64,000 nucleotides of DNA from a bacterium. Its GTDB lineage: Bacteria; Patescibacteria; JAEDAM01; Absconditabacterales; Absconditicoccaceae. Below are positions 11,450-21,432 of this stretch, piece after piece. Position 1 is the first letter of the stretch. Each line of letters begins with the position of its first letter. Made by a program: the position numbers and the translations under genes. Below the pieces are notes generated by a model. The model saw only the letters and a list, made by a program, of their open reading frames with translations. It was not told where the DNA came from and ran no database searches. The DNA is taken from NCBI GenBank assembly GCA_017453665.1, contig JAFTEM010000014.1, forward strand, positions 69,309 through 133,308. Reading direction: 5' to 3'.

Positions 11450-11457
11450 AAAACCAA

Positions 11458-11485
11458 TATATAATAAAATAGGCTTTTAATTCAA
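11458..11485 (-). promoter_or_regulatory. Promoter of rnpB-tRNA-Arg
   Basis: On the minus strand TTGAAT (11480-11485), a 16-bp spacer and TATATA (11458-11463) place transcription start about 7 bases later, at the 5' end predicted from the P1 helix. Confidence 0.65.
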
Positions 11486-11565
11486 TTGAAAATTTTTAAA
11501 AGAATATCTAATACGAACAACAAAATAATCTAATGAATATTTATTCACTAACTTCTCGATAATCT

Positions 11566-12315
11566 ATGTTAGTAGCATGTAATAAACCAACCTGAATTTC
11601 TAGTTTTGATGTTGTAAAGATTATAAGGACACATTTTCAAGATAAAGTTGGTCACAGCTGAACTCTAGACCCTATGGCAAGTTGACTCATGATTCTCTGA
11701 GTATGAAAATGAACAAAAGAATTAACAAGTCTTATTTGACTCGATAAATCATACGAAACAACTATAGATTTTTCTTTATTAACAGACACTCGAGATGCTA
11801 ACTTCCGAGAGAAAGAAGAAAGATTTGAACGAACAAAACAAGGTCTACAAAAAGATTGAAAAATCATTTCTATTCCAAGCCTAGAACAAATAAAAACAAT
11901 TTTAGATACAATTCTTTACCAAGAAAACAAAGAAGTTCTTCTCCCTCTCCCAACTTTCAGCGCAAAAAAACAAAACTGAAGAAGACTTTATAAAGATGCA
12001 AGAAAATGAAAAGCAGAAATCCAAGAAAAAGCAATGAAAATATATAATTATAACATTTTAGATTATAACTTTCCATTATTAAAAATTTCATTTCAAGTAT
12101 GATCATGAACCTATATTAGAAGTATCTGATACCGATTAGGACAACAACTTTGAACATGAGGAGCTCTTATTGCTCTAGAAAGAACTTCTATCTGAAATGC
12201 TAAATTATCAGAAATCTGAGAAGAAAATATTGCCAAAGGAAGCATTAAATGAGCCAAAAGGATAATCTATTATAAAGAACAAACACTTGAAGAAATCATA
12301 AGAAAACCATCCTAA
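11566..12315 (+). CDS. truB: tRNA pseudouridine-55 synthase TruB
   Basis: Makes pseudouridine 55 in the T loop of tRNAs. The 249-residue protein has the N-terminal NKPTGISSFDVV and the catalytic block GHSGTLDPMASGLMILGVG, with the nucleophilic Asp in TLDP. It also has the family segments KSYETTI, PTFSAKKQNGRRLYKDARKG and VGSGTYIRSIG. It lacks a PUA domain, so it is the short type. Upstream, an ATG at 11533 in the same frame is cut off by TAA at 11560, which fixes the start at 11566. It is divergent from rnpB and followed by the yebC homologue on the same strand. Confidence 0.95.
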
Positions 12316-12413
12316 AAGGTAAAATATTTCCAAAATTCAGAACCTTATAATTGAAAATCAATCAAAAATCCATATATTCCTTTTAACAAATTTTAGCTAT
12401 TTTCACTTATCTA

Positions 12414-13166
12414 ATGGGAAGACGACATAGTATTGCTGCAAAAAAAGCTGCTGGAGATGCTAATAAATCAAGAGTATATAGTATCATTTGAAAAAAAATC
12501 CAACTTGCTGCTAAAAACTGAGCTGATCCAAAAATGAATCCTGCTCTAGAAATGGTTTTAGAAAAAGCTCGTTATAACGGATTACCTAAAGATGTTATCG
12601 AAAGAGCTATCCTCAAATGATCATGACAACTTGAAGGAGAAGAAATGAAAGAAGTATTTTATGAAGGATACTGACCTAATGGTTCTGCGATCCTCATAAA
12701 AGCCGTAACCTCTAACACAAACAGGACATCTCAATCAATCAGAACAGCGCTTTGAAAAGCAGGAGGATCTATGGCTGAAATTGGTGCTGTTTCTTGGCAA
12801 TTTAAAGAACAATGACTCATCGTTATCGATTGAAAAGCCGAAATGATTGAAGATAAAGGAAGACAAATCGAAAAAGTCACTCCTTTTGATGCTGATACTT
12901 TAGAAATGGAAGTAATGGAACTTCCAATTGAAGACCTTTCTATTGAAGACTGAACTGCTGAAGTTTACGCCTCTAAAACAGACTTCATCACCGTAAGAAA
13001 ATGAATTAGTGATTTATGATATCATATTACAGAAGCCGACATCCACTTTTTTGCAGAGAATGCAGTAACATTAAGTTGAGAAGATAGAGAAATCTTCGAC
13101 CGCATCATTGACTCTCTTAATGAAGATGAAGACGTTGATCAAGTATATCATAATGTTGCCGACTAA
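12414..13166 (+). CDS. YebC/TACO1-family translation/regulatory protein
   Basis: YebC/TACO1 proteins act on ribosomes stalled at difficult motifs or as DNA-binding regulators. The 250-residue sequence shows the family N-terminus, with RRHSIAAKKAAGDANKSRVYS replacing the usual KWaNIkhkKaa-Dak block. It continues through the conserved NPALEMVLEKARYNGLPKDV, then GGSMAEIGAVSWQF, and an acidic C-terminus (IIDSLNEDEDVDQVYHNV). The length is normal. TGA codes for many glycines. Whether it is YebC-I or YebC-II cannot be decided from sequence alone. A perfect bidirectional terminator follows. Confidence 0.9.
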
Positions 13167-13183
13167 AAACGATTCTTAATATC

Positions 13184-13218
13184 GAAAAAATCTTAGATGG
13201 AAAATCTAAGATTTTTTT
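13184..13218. terminator. Bidirectional terminator after yebC
   Basis: ATCTTAGAT and ATCTAAGAT form a 9-bp perfect stem with A-run on the left and T-run on the right. It can serve yebC and the convergent methyltransferase gene. Confidence 0.85.
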
Positions 13219-13259
13219 ATTCCTTTACCTTAAAAAGCATAAAAAATTCCTATCCTAAT

Positions 13260-14042
13260 TTAAAGCGTTCAAATTCTCAATATCGTATTATTATGCATTA
13301 TTAAGTTCTCTCATTGAGCATAGCGATAAAACAACTCAATCAACTCATTTTTATATTGTTCAAAACATTCATCTCATTCTTTAGGAGCATAAGAAGCAGA
13401 AAAATTTAATCAAAGAAATGCCTCCAATGAAACATTATAATTATTAGAAAAAATGGCTTTATTATAACAAGAAAAGAATTCTCTAAATATCTGCTCATTA
13501 TTCGAGAGTCCCCCACTCGATCCCTGATATAATGGACAATACTTTTTACTTAATTGATCTATTCTCTGTATTATTTCTGAATGATAATCACCATTATTGT
13601 AAAAGATTGCTACCTCAGCAGATTCTTTTAAAACTCTTTTTGCTTCAGTTCTAAATAATTCTAAATCAAATCGATGAAAAGCTTGTCAAACCACAATCAA
13701 ATCCATGGAATTTGATTCTAAATTCATATGTTCTGCTTTAGCTACAATAGGATTAAATTGCTTATTATTTCAAAATTGAAGAATCGCTTGGTTCAACATT
13801 TCCACATTAGGATCTATCGCATATACTGTTCTTCATCTCTCTAAAAATAATTTGCTCAATATTCCTGTTCACGCTCAAACATCAGCCACACATGTAATTG
13901 GTATTGTTCACGATTTTAAAACATAATCTATAGCCTCCTCTGAATAAGAGGGCCTATATTGAGCATATCTCAAACTCAATCCATCAAACTTAGTTAAAAT
14001 ACTCATTCATCTTAGTTTTGATAAAAATTCATCAGAAATCAA
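13260..14042 (-). CDS. SAM-dependent methyltransferase, class I
   Basis: A small UbiE/Methyltransf_11-type enzyme. The signature VADVGAGTGILSKLFLERG binds SAM, with the acidic loop in VYAIDPNVEML. The segment MDLIVVGQAFHRFD is motif IV, and an N-terminal RYAQYRPSYSEEAIDYV is typical of this subgroup. The substrate is unknown. I use TTG at 14042 because AAGGAG precedes it by 11 bases; the alternative ATG at 14006 gives 248 residues and lacks a ribosome site. It lies 26 bp behind an unknown gene on the same strand and is probably cotranscribed with it. Confidence 0.8.
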
Positions 14043-14068
14043 AGTATAAACAGCTCCTTATTCTATAT

Positions 14069-15463
14069 CTAAATTTTCCCATAAGAAAAATCTTTATAAT
14101 AATCCCCTTTTTTATCTTTCTGAAAACCTTTATTCTCAGCAAAAACATCATAAATATTTTGCGCTATTTTTAAAGGAAGATGAACTCTATCATTTTGACG
14201 TGATGGAAATTCCTTTGAAAAATTTTTAGCATAATACCATGTCTCTCGATCTGTAAGAATCTGTTTAGTCCATTTATTATTTTCTCAAGATTGAATAATC
14301 ACACGCTCAATCCCATATTTTCTCACTAATTTCTCAACGCAACAATATAAAAATCATTCCCGATCAACAGGTTCTGAAAAATGCATATATTCTTTTCCTA
14401 TACATCTTCAATATCTATCATTCTTTTCATAAGAAACTCTCTGAATTTGATTAATATAAAGCTCTTTAGCATTTCTAATAGAGAATCAGATAAGTGCAAG
14501 AGGTTCATCACCCCGCATCAAAGCTATTCAAGTTGGAGAATCCATAAATACAACATACGTCTTTCACGATGCATCTTTATAATGAGATTCATCACTACGA
14601 TCTAAACCATAAGCTCAAGATATAATTCTTCATTGTTCATCTTTAAGAGGTTCAACTCATGAAGTTCCCAACTTTGTTTCATTTCACTCTTTATCCAAAC
14701 AATAGGTTCAATAAGTTGCTTCATGTCAAACTCAAGAAGTATTTTCTGAATGGAAAGCTTTCACTGAATAGTCCCCTCATAATCCTAAGCCCTCTTTATT
14801 CATTCCGTCTACATCCGCATCCAACCCTCTTATCAATCTATATTCAGCTAAAACATTAAACAAAAATTTATCAGGCGATTTAAGTTTATCTCACTCAACC
14901 TTTATTTCATAAAAATCATCTCATACATCCAAATTACGAAATTGTTTATTATTAGTTAATAAAGTAAACAAATAAGCCTGAGAAAAATAAAATGAATCAC
15001 TAGCTTTATACTGGAAACTTTTAAATACTAATGATAAAAACTGCAAAAATTTTGGATGATTCATAGTCTGTTGTCTCCAATCATAATTATCCCAGAACAA
15101 CATCCAAATTAATAACGACCCTTCTAAAGGAATTGTTTTATTAATAACCTCATGAACAATCAATTTTGCAATCAAACACTTTTTCTCAACATCCAAAGAT
15201 TCCAAAAATGTAATATCTAATTTACAGTTGTGTTCTTCTAAAATACCGATGAGTTTCAATGCTTGTGTTTTGCTAATACCTCCATATTCTCACGAAATAT
15301 ATTGCGTCTTCATATGTTCCTTCATACTCATAACAAAATGAGAACAATCTCTATCTGAACAATATCATTTATATCAAAAGACCTCTGTTCGTAGTAACTC
15401 TTTATCAATCATAGAAGCCTTAGAATATTCTGAAGTTTCATGCGAATAAGGATATTTTCTCAT
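14069..15463 (-). CDS. Uncharacterised protein (464 aa)
   Basis: The family is not recognised. It has no signal peptide or membrane segment. The N-terminal third is basic and Cys-containing (YCSDRDCSHFVMSMKEHM). The middle is helical and Trp-rich (LLIWMLFWDNYDW). From about residue 180 the sequence is Gly-rich, with many glycines from TGA. The C-terminal part, with IALMRGDEPLALIGFSIRNA and YGIERVIIQSGEN, has the look of a GNAT-like or small-molecule-binding alpha/beta fold, but I cannot confirm this. It shares an operon with the downstream methyltransferase. Confidence 0.55.
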
Positions 15464-15602
15464 TACATTAACATGGGAAATAAAGACAAATATATAATAT
15501 AAATAATCACAACATATGTCAATAGAAAATCAACAGAAAACGATATTATAAAGTCTTGAAAAGGAAGCCTAAAACAATAAATTTCCTATTAGTTTTATTA
15601 AT

Positions 15603-16640
15603 ATGAGTAAAAATCCTATGCCAAATCTTGAAGAACAGTTACAAAAAATTTCTAATATACAAACTATAGATGAGCTAGAGAACTGGTTCCAAGCAATCTT
15701 ATGAAAAAAAGGAAGTATCACTGAAGCATTAAAAACACTAGGATCGCTTTCTCCTGAAGAAAAAAAAGAACAAGGAGGTAAACTTTCTACTCTAAAAGCA
15801 AATCTTCAAGAAGCTTACCAAAAGAAATTCGATGAACTAAAAACTGCAGAAATTAATGAACAACTAGAAAAAGAAGTTATTGATATCACCCTTCCATGAA
15901 CAGAAATTGAACAATGACATTTTTCTTTATTAACAAAAGTAAGAAGAGAATTAGAAGAAATTGCACATAGTATGGGATTTATCGTTGAAAGTTGAACCGA
16001 CGCTGTAAGTAAGTTCGAGAATTTTGAGGCCGTAAATATCCCTGTTTCTCATCCTGCAACAGAAATGCATGATACAATCTACCTATCAGAAAAAGACGAA
16101 AGAGATGAAAACTATGTACTAAGAACACACACTTCTGCATGACAAAATTATGTGCTAAGGAAATACTGAGTACCTATCAAAGCAGTACTTCCAGGAAGAG
16201 TATATAGATTTGAAAATGTAGACGCGACACACGATACCATGTTCTACCAATTTGAGGGGGTTTATGTCGATAAAAACATTAGCATCTGACATTTTAAAAG
16301 TATCATCACAAGATTCCTTTCTGCGGCATTACAAAAGGAAGTAGAAATTAGAATGAGACCATGATACTTTCCTTTTGTTGAACCATGATTTGAAATTGAT
16401 ACCAGATACGAATATACAAACCCTAAAACATGAAATAAAGAAATGTCTAAATGGATGGAAATTCTTTGAGCTGGAATGATTCATCCAGCAGTTTTAAGAA
16501 ACGCATGAATTAATCCTGACGAATGATGGACATGATTTGCATTCTGAATGGGAGTTAACAGATTAGCTGCTGTAAGATACGGAATCAAAGATATCAGATA
16601 CCTTACAAACGGAGATCTCAGATTCGCAAAAAGTCGATAA
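15603..16640 (+). CDS. pheS: Phenylalanyl-tRNA synthetase alpha subunit
   Basis: Catalytic subunit of the alpha2-beta2 enzyme. The N-terminal coiled-coil (about 1-95) is followed by the class II core: [12 protein letters not shown], the motif LRTHTSAGQ, motif 2 at [20 protein letters not shown], and motif 3 in [16 protein letters not shown]. The 345 residues match the family. Glycines in TSAGQ, GWTGFAFG and others are TGA. pheT is not adjacent; an unrelated membrane protein follows, so the usual pheST pairing is broken here. Confidence 0.95.
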
Positions 16641-16678
16641 TCCAATATAATCTTTTTATTTTTCTTATATCTCTTACC

Positions 16679-17608
16679 ATGGTAGAAAGGAAAACAAAAC
16701 GAACAGATAAAGAACAAAAAAAAACAAGTAAAAGCACGAAAAAAGAAGAAAAACCAACAAAAACAACTGTTAAAAAAACAGTTAAAAAAGTTGCTGAAAA
16801 ACAAGAAAAGAAAGCTATAGCTACTAAAAAACAAGCTTCTTTTGAACAAAGAAGAATAGCAAAAAAGACCGAAGAAAAAATTCCATCATGGTTAATTATT
16901 CTCTTCTCATTTTCTTTAGCATTTCTTCTTTTTGCTATCTATAAAACCTTTGTATATGGACAAGGATATAATTTCAAACAGAATAATATAACAGAAGAAT
17001 ACAATGTTTCATTTGACACTGAAGAAATCGAAGACAATTATTTAACAGAAGATAACTACGTTATCGAAAATGACTACGTTGAAAGCGAATATACCCCTGA
17101 AGATCCCTCAGAATGAGCACCAGAAAATAATACCATCCCTGAAGAAGAAGTTGTAGAAGAAGTAGTAGAAGAAATAGTAGAAAACAAAGTGGTAAACGAA
17201 GATGAAATTACTAATGATATTCAATTAATTCAAGATTTCTATTCTTACCTCATCAACGATAACGTAGATGAAATGAATAGCTTAGTTGATACTCCTCTAA
17301 AAAATTCTTCTACATGGAGCACTCACTGGAGTAAAAAGAATATTTGAATATTCACAAAGCACCTAAATGAAGATGTTTCTCTAGAGAATATTTCTTTCAT
17401 AGAAGGTTCAGAAAACATCCAAAAGCATACTAGAAAATACGAATACACCTTCAAATATTCAATAGATACTAATGTTTCATTTACAGAGAATTGGGAAGCA
17501 ACCCTTCTTACTCGTGACTGAAAAACGGTAATTGCTGAAATAATGTGTAAAACAGAAGGATGTTCTCGTTCACCATTCTTCTGGCCACAAAATTATTGAT
17601 TAAAATAA
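16679..17608 (+). CDS. Single-pass membrane protein with Lys-rich cytoplasmic tail
   Basis: A 309-residue protein in three parts. Residues 1-67 form a Lys/Thr-rich low-complexity tail. One membrane helix follows at about 70-92 (WLIILFSFSLAFLLFAIY). After an acidic Glu/Tyr/Asn linker, with a Val-Glu repeat near 150-170, there is a compact domain of about 130 residues. That domain (LIQDFYSYLINDNVDEMNSL and later antiparallel strands) resembles NTF2-like folds, which is my inference. It ends at TAA 17606, with an in-frame TGA three codons before. It lies 38 bp after pheS. No function is claimed. Confidence 0.6.
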
Positions 17609-17652
17609 TTCAAAAAAAAATATCTAAAATAATGATTCCTAGGATGGAATTC

Positions 17653-18537
17653 TTATTTTTCAAATTCAGACTTTGGAACAAAAAGCACTAATGATTTTTG
17701 AATATCTTTTCTTATTAAAATTTGGCTTAATCTAACCTTTTTAACCTTCAATCATGTATCCAAAAAGAAAAGATAATAACAAATTTCCGGATTAAAAGGC
17801 TTGGCAATTTTTGAAACAAGCATAAAAAGTGGAAGAACTGGAAATATCCAATATCATATTTTTTTATTTAATGCCTTTATAAAGTTTATAAGTGAATATA
17901 AAATTTTAAAAAATATTTTTCACTTTTTTACTTTAAAAACTTCTATAGCACCTTCGAATGAATTAAAAAGAGTCTGTAAATTTTTTACAGCATTAAAAGT
18001 TCAAACAAAATAAAAATCTCAAATTTCCCAAAGCTTTTCCATATTAAATCCTAATATATGCGACCAGGTAGGAGATGGATAATTGCAAATAATCGTATTT
18101 TCATCCTGCACCGCATTCCTTAACTGATCAAAATCTATTTTATTGAAAAAAAACGAATCAAATCTTAATTTAAAAACTAGACAAAAATCATCAGAAGCAA
18201 GCCCTATTGTTTTACCAACTTTATATACTTGTTGCAAAAATCTAACAACATCAAAATCCAATAATACATTTCAAGGTAAATCTTCATTAATTAATTTTCA
18301 ATACCTTTTATTAATCATAATGGCAACATCATCGCTCTTAATTTTTTCAACAATCGTTGGATTTAATAATCTTGCTTTATCGACATCTTCGTCATCTTCT
18401 ACGGCACAAAAAACATCATAATCAAATCATTGTTCTTTTGCTGCATCAAACAAATTCTTCTGAAAAAATAAATAAGTTTGATCTAGTGTTCTTGCCTGTC
18501 AAGCAAAGCAAAATGCAATCCTTCATTTTTTCTTCAT
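17653..18537 (-). CDS. Glycan-type uncharacterised protein (294 aa), glycosyltransferase-like start
   Basis: The N-terminus KKKGRIAFCFAGQARTLDQT resembles the opening strand of surface-glycan glycosyltransferases of the RIAxCxSGQxRT kind. It is followed by an acidic VEDDEDVDKARLL segment. The rest is not recognised; it is rich in Phe and Lys and has no clear membrane segment. The ATG overlaps the stop of the upstream glycerophosphodiesterase gene (TAATG), so translation is coupled. This makes it the last gene of the 17.6-21.1 kb operon, and context supports a role in surface polymer or phospho-sugar assembly. Confidence 0.6.
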
Positions 18538-19397
18538 TAACAACTGTAATAATCTAAATAATCCGTGCAAATATAATCAACTCATAAGTTTATCATCTCA
18601 ACAATCCTATCTTTCAATATCTCCTTAGTTCTAGCATCTTCATGAGATTCTCATCAAAGTAATCATGGTGATTTTGAATGTAATTCAGGAGATATCATAG
18701 CTATTTCAAAATTAGACATTCTCAACTTATTAATAATTTCCTGAGAATATAAAATTTTTCTTCATTTTTCACTTTTTCTATCCCATTCGTCTAACCATAC
18801 TCAATCTATAATATCTTTATTCTCAATTGCTTCATCTAACGTATACAATGTTCAACCTACAAAATCATTAAATCTCATTTTATCATATTCATGCGACACT
18901 GATAAAAATATCTTTAATTCAAAATTATTCTCCCTTAAATATCTTGCCGTTTCTAACCTTACATCAAATATAAATATTTTATCTACCAATCCCTTAACAC
19001 CCTTCACAACATTAACAAGGAGATCTAAGCTATCAAGTCTCTGGAATTTGGATTTCAAATGTAATGCGGAAAATACTCAAGAGCTTTGTTTTTCCTTAAT
19101 TAATTTAAACAATTCTTCTAATTCAACAAAATGACAATTATTCGGCAAACTAATATTTTTAATATCATTCCACAACATATTTTTAAAACAACGATTATCT
19201 ATTCAACCAGATATCCTATTTAATCACTCGTCATGAAAAACAAATGGAATGAAGTCTTTTGAAAAATTGATATCAAATTCTAATCAATATCATCTCTCCA
19301 ATAGATTCTCGAATGCTTCTTTAGAACTTTCAGTATACTTAAACCCACTGTTTAATGGGTCTAATCATCTATGACTTATCAATTGCATTTTATTCAT
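18537..19397 (-). CDS. Glycerophosphodiester phosphodiesterase family protein
   Basis: GDPD enzymes hydrolyse glycerophosphodiesters to glycerol-3-phosphate and an alcohol. This 286-residue protein has the catalytic HRG at 9-11 (glycine from TGA), the metal-binding EFD in GYGLEFDINFSKD, and the second histidine in PFVFHDEGLNR. A late strand, VDYICTDYLDYY, closes the TIM barrel as in the family. It has no signal peptide, so it is cytoplasmic. Its start overlaps the end of the cupin gene by 8 bp, and its stop overlaps the next start, both signs of tight coupling. Confidence 0.85.
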
Positions 19398-19716
19398 TAA
19401 AAAGATACTTATCTCCTTTTACACAAGGAACTTTTACAACAGTATTTGACCCATCCTCTAAACATTCAAAATCTGTTACATCATTCGGATACACACACAT
19501 AATATCTCATGGTCATAAAACTTCTCAATTCATCTTGAATCTTCATGTATTAATCACAGTATACTCTGTTGCAATTTTATGATAATGACTCTCCTCTTTA
19601 TCTCATTTTTTATAGGTTTTCACTGCAACTTCAAAATCTGTCGTCTTTTGTAATGATGGTTCAAAATCTCCGATAAACCATCATTTAGTAAAATCTGCTA
19701 AAGATTTTCTTTCCAT
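19390..19716 (-). CDS. Small cupin-like protein (108 aa)
   Basis: A single-domain beta-barrel candidate. KGDKEESHYHKIATEYTVI contains a cupin motif 1-like H-x-H-x(n)-E, and LGPGDIMCVYPN a motif 2-like PGD. Cupins of this size often act as sugar epimerases or isomerases or as small-molecule binders. The gene sits between a nucleotidyltransferase (17 bp upstream) and the GDPD gene, so an action on the sugar-phosphate intermediate of that operon is likely but inferred. Several glycines are TGA. Confidence 0.7.
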
Positions 19717-19733
19717 TCATTTATTATTAGAAA

Positions 19734-20474
19734 CTAAATATCTTTTGAATATTCTGAATCTAAGAACCTAGTCAAATCTTCTGGAGTACCTATTCAAATC
19801 ATTCTACTACCAATATCATAGATACTAATCTTTTTATCATTTAAGATTAGTTCGTTATAAACTGGACAAACATAAAATTCATTATTTGTTGTAATATTTT
19901 TTCTTATCATACTTTCTGCTCACTCTACAAAATCTTTTCAATATTTAAAATAATAAATTCAAACCGTAGCATTATCACTTATAGGTTTTTTCTCTGCAAC
20001 CTCTTCAACTAATCATTCATTATTCAATCTAGCAAAACTTCGTTTAGGATGCATTGACTTAAACACTGGTATTGATCAATCCATTCAATCTTTATCTATA
20101 AATTCTAAAAAATCTTGAATTCAATCAACAATAAATTGATCTGAATTTGCAAGAAGCAATTCATCTCCATTATTAATAAACTCCTTCGCCAATAAAACAG
20201 TACATGCAGCACCTTTAGTCAATCATTCTGTCATTGCAATATTACAACCAGGAGCGATAAGATTTAACAAATACTTTAAAGCATACTTATCATAATGTGC
20301 TTTCTGAACAATAAATGTAAATTTATAATCTCTATTATCTTTAGGCTTTAGGTTCTCAATAACAACCTGGATCATGGGCTTTCATTTTACTTCTATTAAT
20401 GGCTTTGGGAATGTATATCAAGCTTGAGCAAATCTACTTCAAGCTCATGCCATTGGAATTACAATATTTAACAT
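19734..20474 (-). CDS. Sugar-phosphate nucleotidyltransferase family protein
   Basis: The N-terminus NIVIPMAGAGSRFAQAGY followed by FPKPLIEV is the classical nucleotide-binding loop and Lys-Pro motif of NTP-transferases that activate sugar phosphates. ANSDQFI replaces the usual metal-binding Asp block. The 246-residue length fits the short, bare catalytic form. TGA codes for glycines of the GAGSR loop. It is the second gene of the minus-strand operon, after a HAD phosphatase, and its product would feed the glycosyltransferase-like protein encoded last. The exact sugar and nucleotide are unknown. Confidence 0.82.
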
Positions 20475-20502
20475 ATTTTAATTTATTAAAAAAAATAAAA
20501 AA

Positions 20503-21114
20503 CTAACTAAAATAGTCTCCAAAAATTCATCGATGGGTCTCCGTCGCATTATTAACAACAACTAGATTTCATCAAGCCTTTTTTGCCGCTTCAATACCAT
20601 GTGGTGAATCTTCAACTATTATTGTTTCCTCTGGTTTTACTCAAAACATAGACATTGCTTTCAAATACATCTCAGGATCTGGCTTTGGGCTAGTAATATC
20701 TTCATTACTTATTATTAAATCAAAATACTCTAGAATCAGAGCTTTTCACAACATAAGCTCTATACTATTCCTTATTGAATTTGAACAACATGCAACTTTT
20801 ATTCCCATTGTTTTCAATTTTTTTAACATAAGCTGTTTTCAAAAATCAGGTTGGCTATTATTATAAATAGCATCAACCGTATATTGCTGTTTCATTTCAT
20901 TAATAAACCTATGCAAACTTTCAGGCAATCACTTTTCTTCTTTTAATCTTTTTAGCTTTACCGCTGTTGGTAAACCGTTATAAAATCATTCATGTTCTTC
21001 ACGTGTAATCGTATATCCAAACAAATCTAATGCTCTATTTAATGATTCATAATGCCGTTCCCTCGCATCAATAAGAACTCAATCCATATCAAATAGCACA
21101 GCCTTAATTCCCAT
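20503..21114 (-). CDS. HAD-superfamily phosphatase/phosphomutase
   Basis: A 203-residue beta-phosphoglucomutase-like HAD protein: catalytic DMDGV (residues 9-13, glycine from TGA), a helical cap, motif II CCSNS, and motif III/IV K-P-D-P and VEDSPHGIEAAKKAG. Such enzymes remove or move phosphate on sugars. It is first in the operon with the nucleotidyltransferase, cupin and GDPD genes. Only about 15 bases separate its ATG from an upstream terminator hairpin that ends a structured RNA, and no Shine-Dalgarno is visible, so expression may depend on terminator read-through. Confidence 0.85.
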
Positions 21115-21129
21115 TTTCGTAAATAAATT

Positions 21130-21153
21130 AAAAAGCACCCTAATGATGGGTGC
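21130..21153 (-). terminator. Terminator at the end of the structured leader RNA
   Basis: On the minus strand GCACCC (21153-21148) and GGGTGC (21140-21135) form a 6-bp GC-rich stem with a 7-nt loop, followed by five T. It lies directly before the HAD gene. Confidence 0.75.
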
Positions 21154-21277
21154 GTACAACCAAATCTGACCATTTTAGCCAAACAGATTAATCCACATCA
21201 CTAAGATGCTTTTTATTTCTGTTTAGCAAAAAAAGAGTTTTTTAGCTTTCATCAGATTGTTTTATTGTTGTACGCAA
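21130..21277 (-). ncRNA. Candidate structured RNA or attenuator leader upstream of the HAD operon
   Basis: Minus-strand RNA with nested pairing. P1 is TGCGTACAAC with GTTGTACGCA (21267-21276 with 21151-21160, 10 bp exact). P2 is TCAGATT-type (21252-21259 with 21161-21169). P3 is GCTAAACAGA with TCTGTTTGGC (21218-21227 with 21178-21187, one G-U). A small tip hairpin lies near 21196-21208. The result is a rod with a large asymmetric internal loop. It is followed at once by a terminator whose 5' arm shares three bases with P1. It could be a 6S-like RNA or a riboswitch/attenuator. No known consensus was recognised. Confidence 0.5.
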
Positions 21278-21432
21278 CAACATCTTAATATTCTTTCAAC
21301 CCAATTCAACATAAATTTTCAATTTGCGTAAAAAAAGTCAAGTGATACAACAAAAAATCCACCTCAAATTTGCAAAAATTTAGAATAAAAAATATACTTA
21401 ATAGAAGTCTTTTATTCTGAAAATTTAGCGGG
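21278..21432. other. Divergent intergenic region
   Basis: AT-rich spacer between the minus-strand structured RNA and the plus-strand PKD gene. On the minus strand TTGACT (21336-21341) could be a -35 element, but no convincing -10 lies 16-18 bases on. Nothing else recognisable was seen. Confidence 0.4.

Noticed and set aside
14381..14859. Plus-strand ORFs inside the 464-aa gene
   Set aside because: They are antisense shadows of a continuous code-25 minus-strand frame.
16481..16849. Minus-strand Phe-rich ORF
   Set aside because: Antisense of pheS and of the Lys-rich tail (AAA codons read as Phe).
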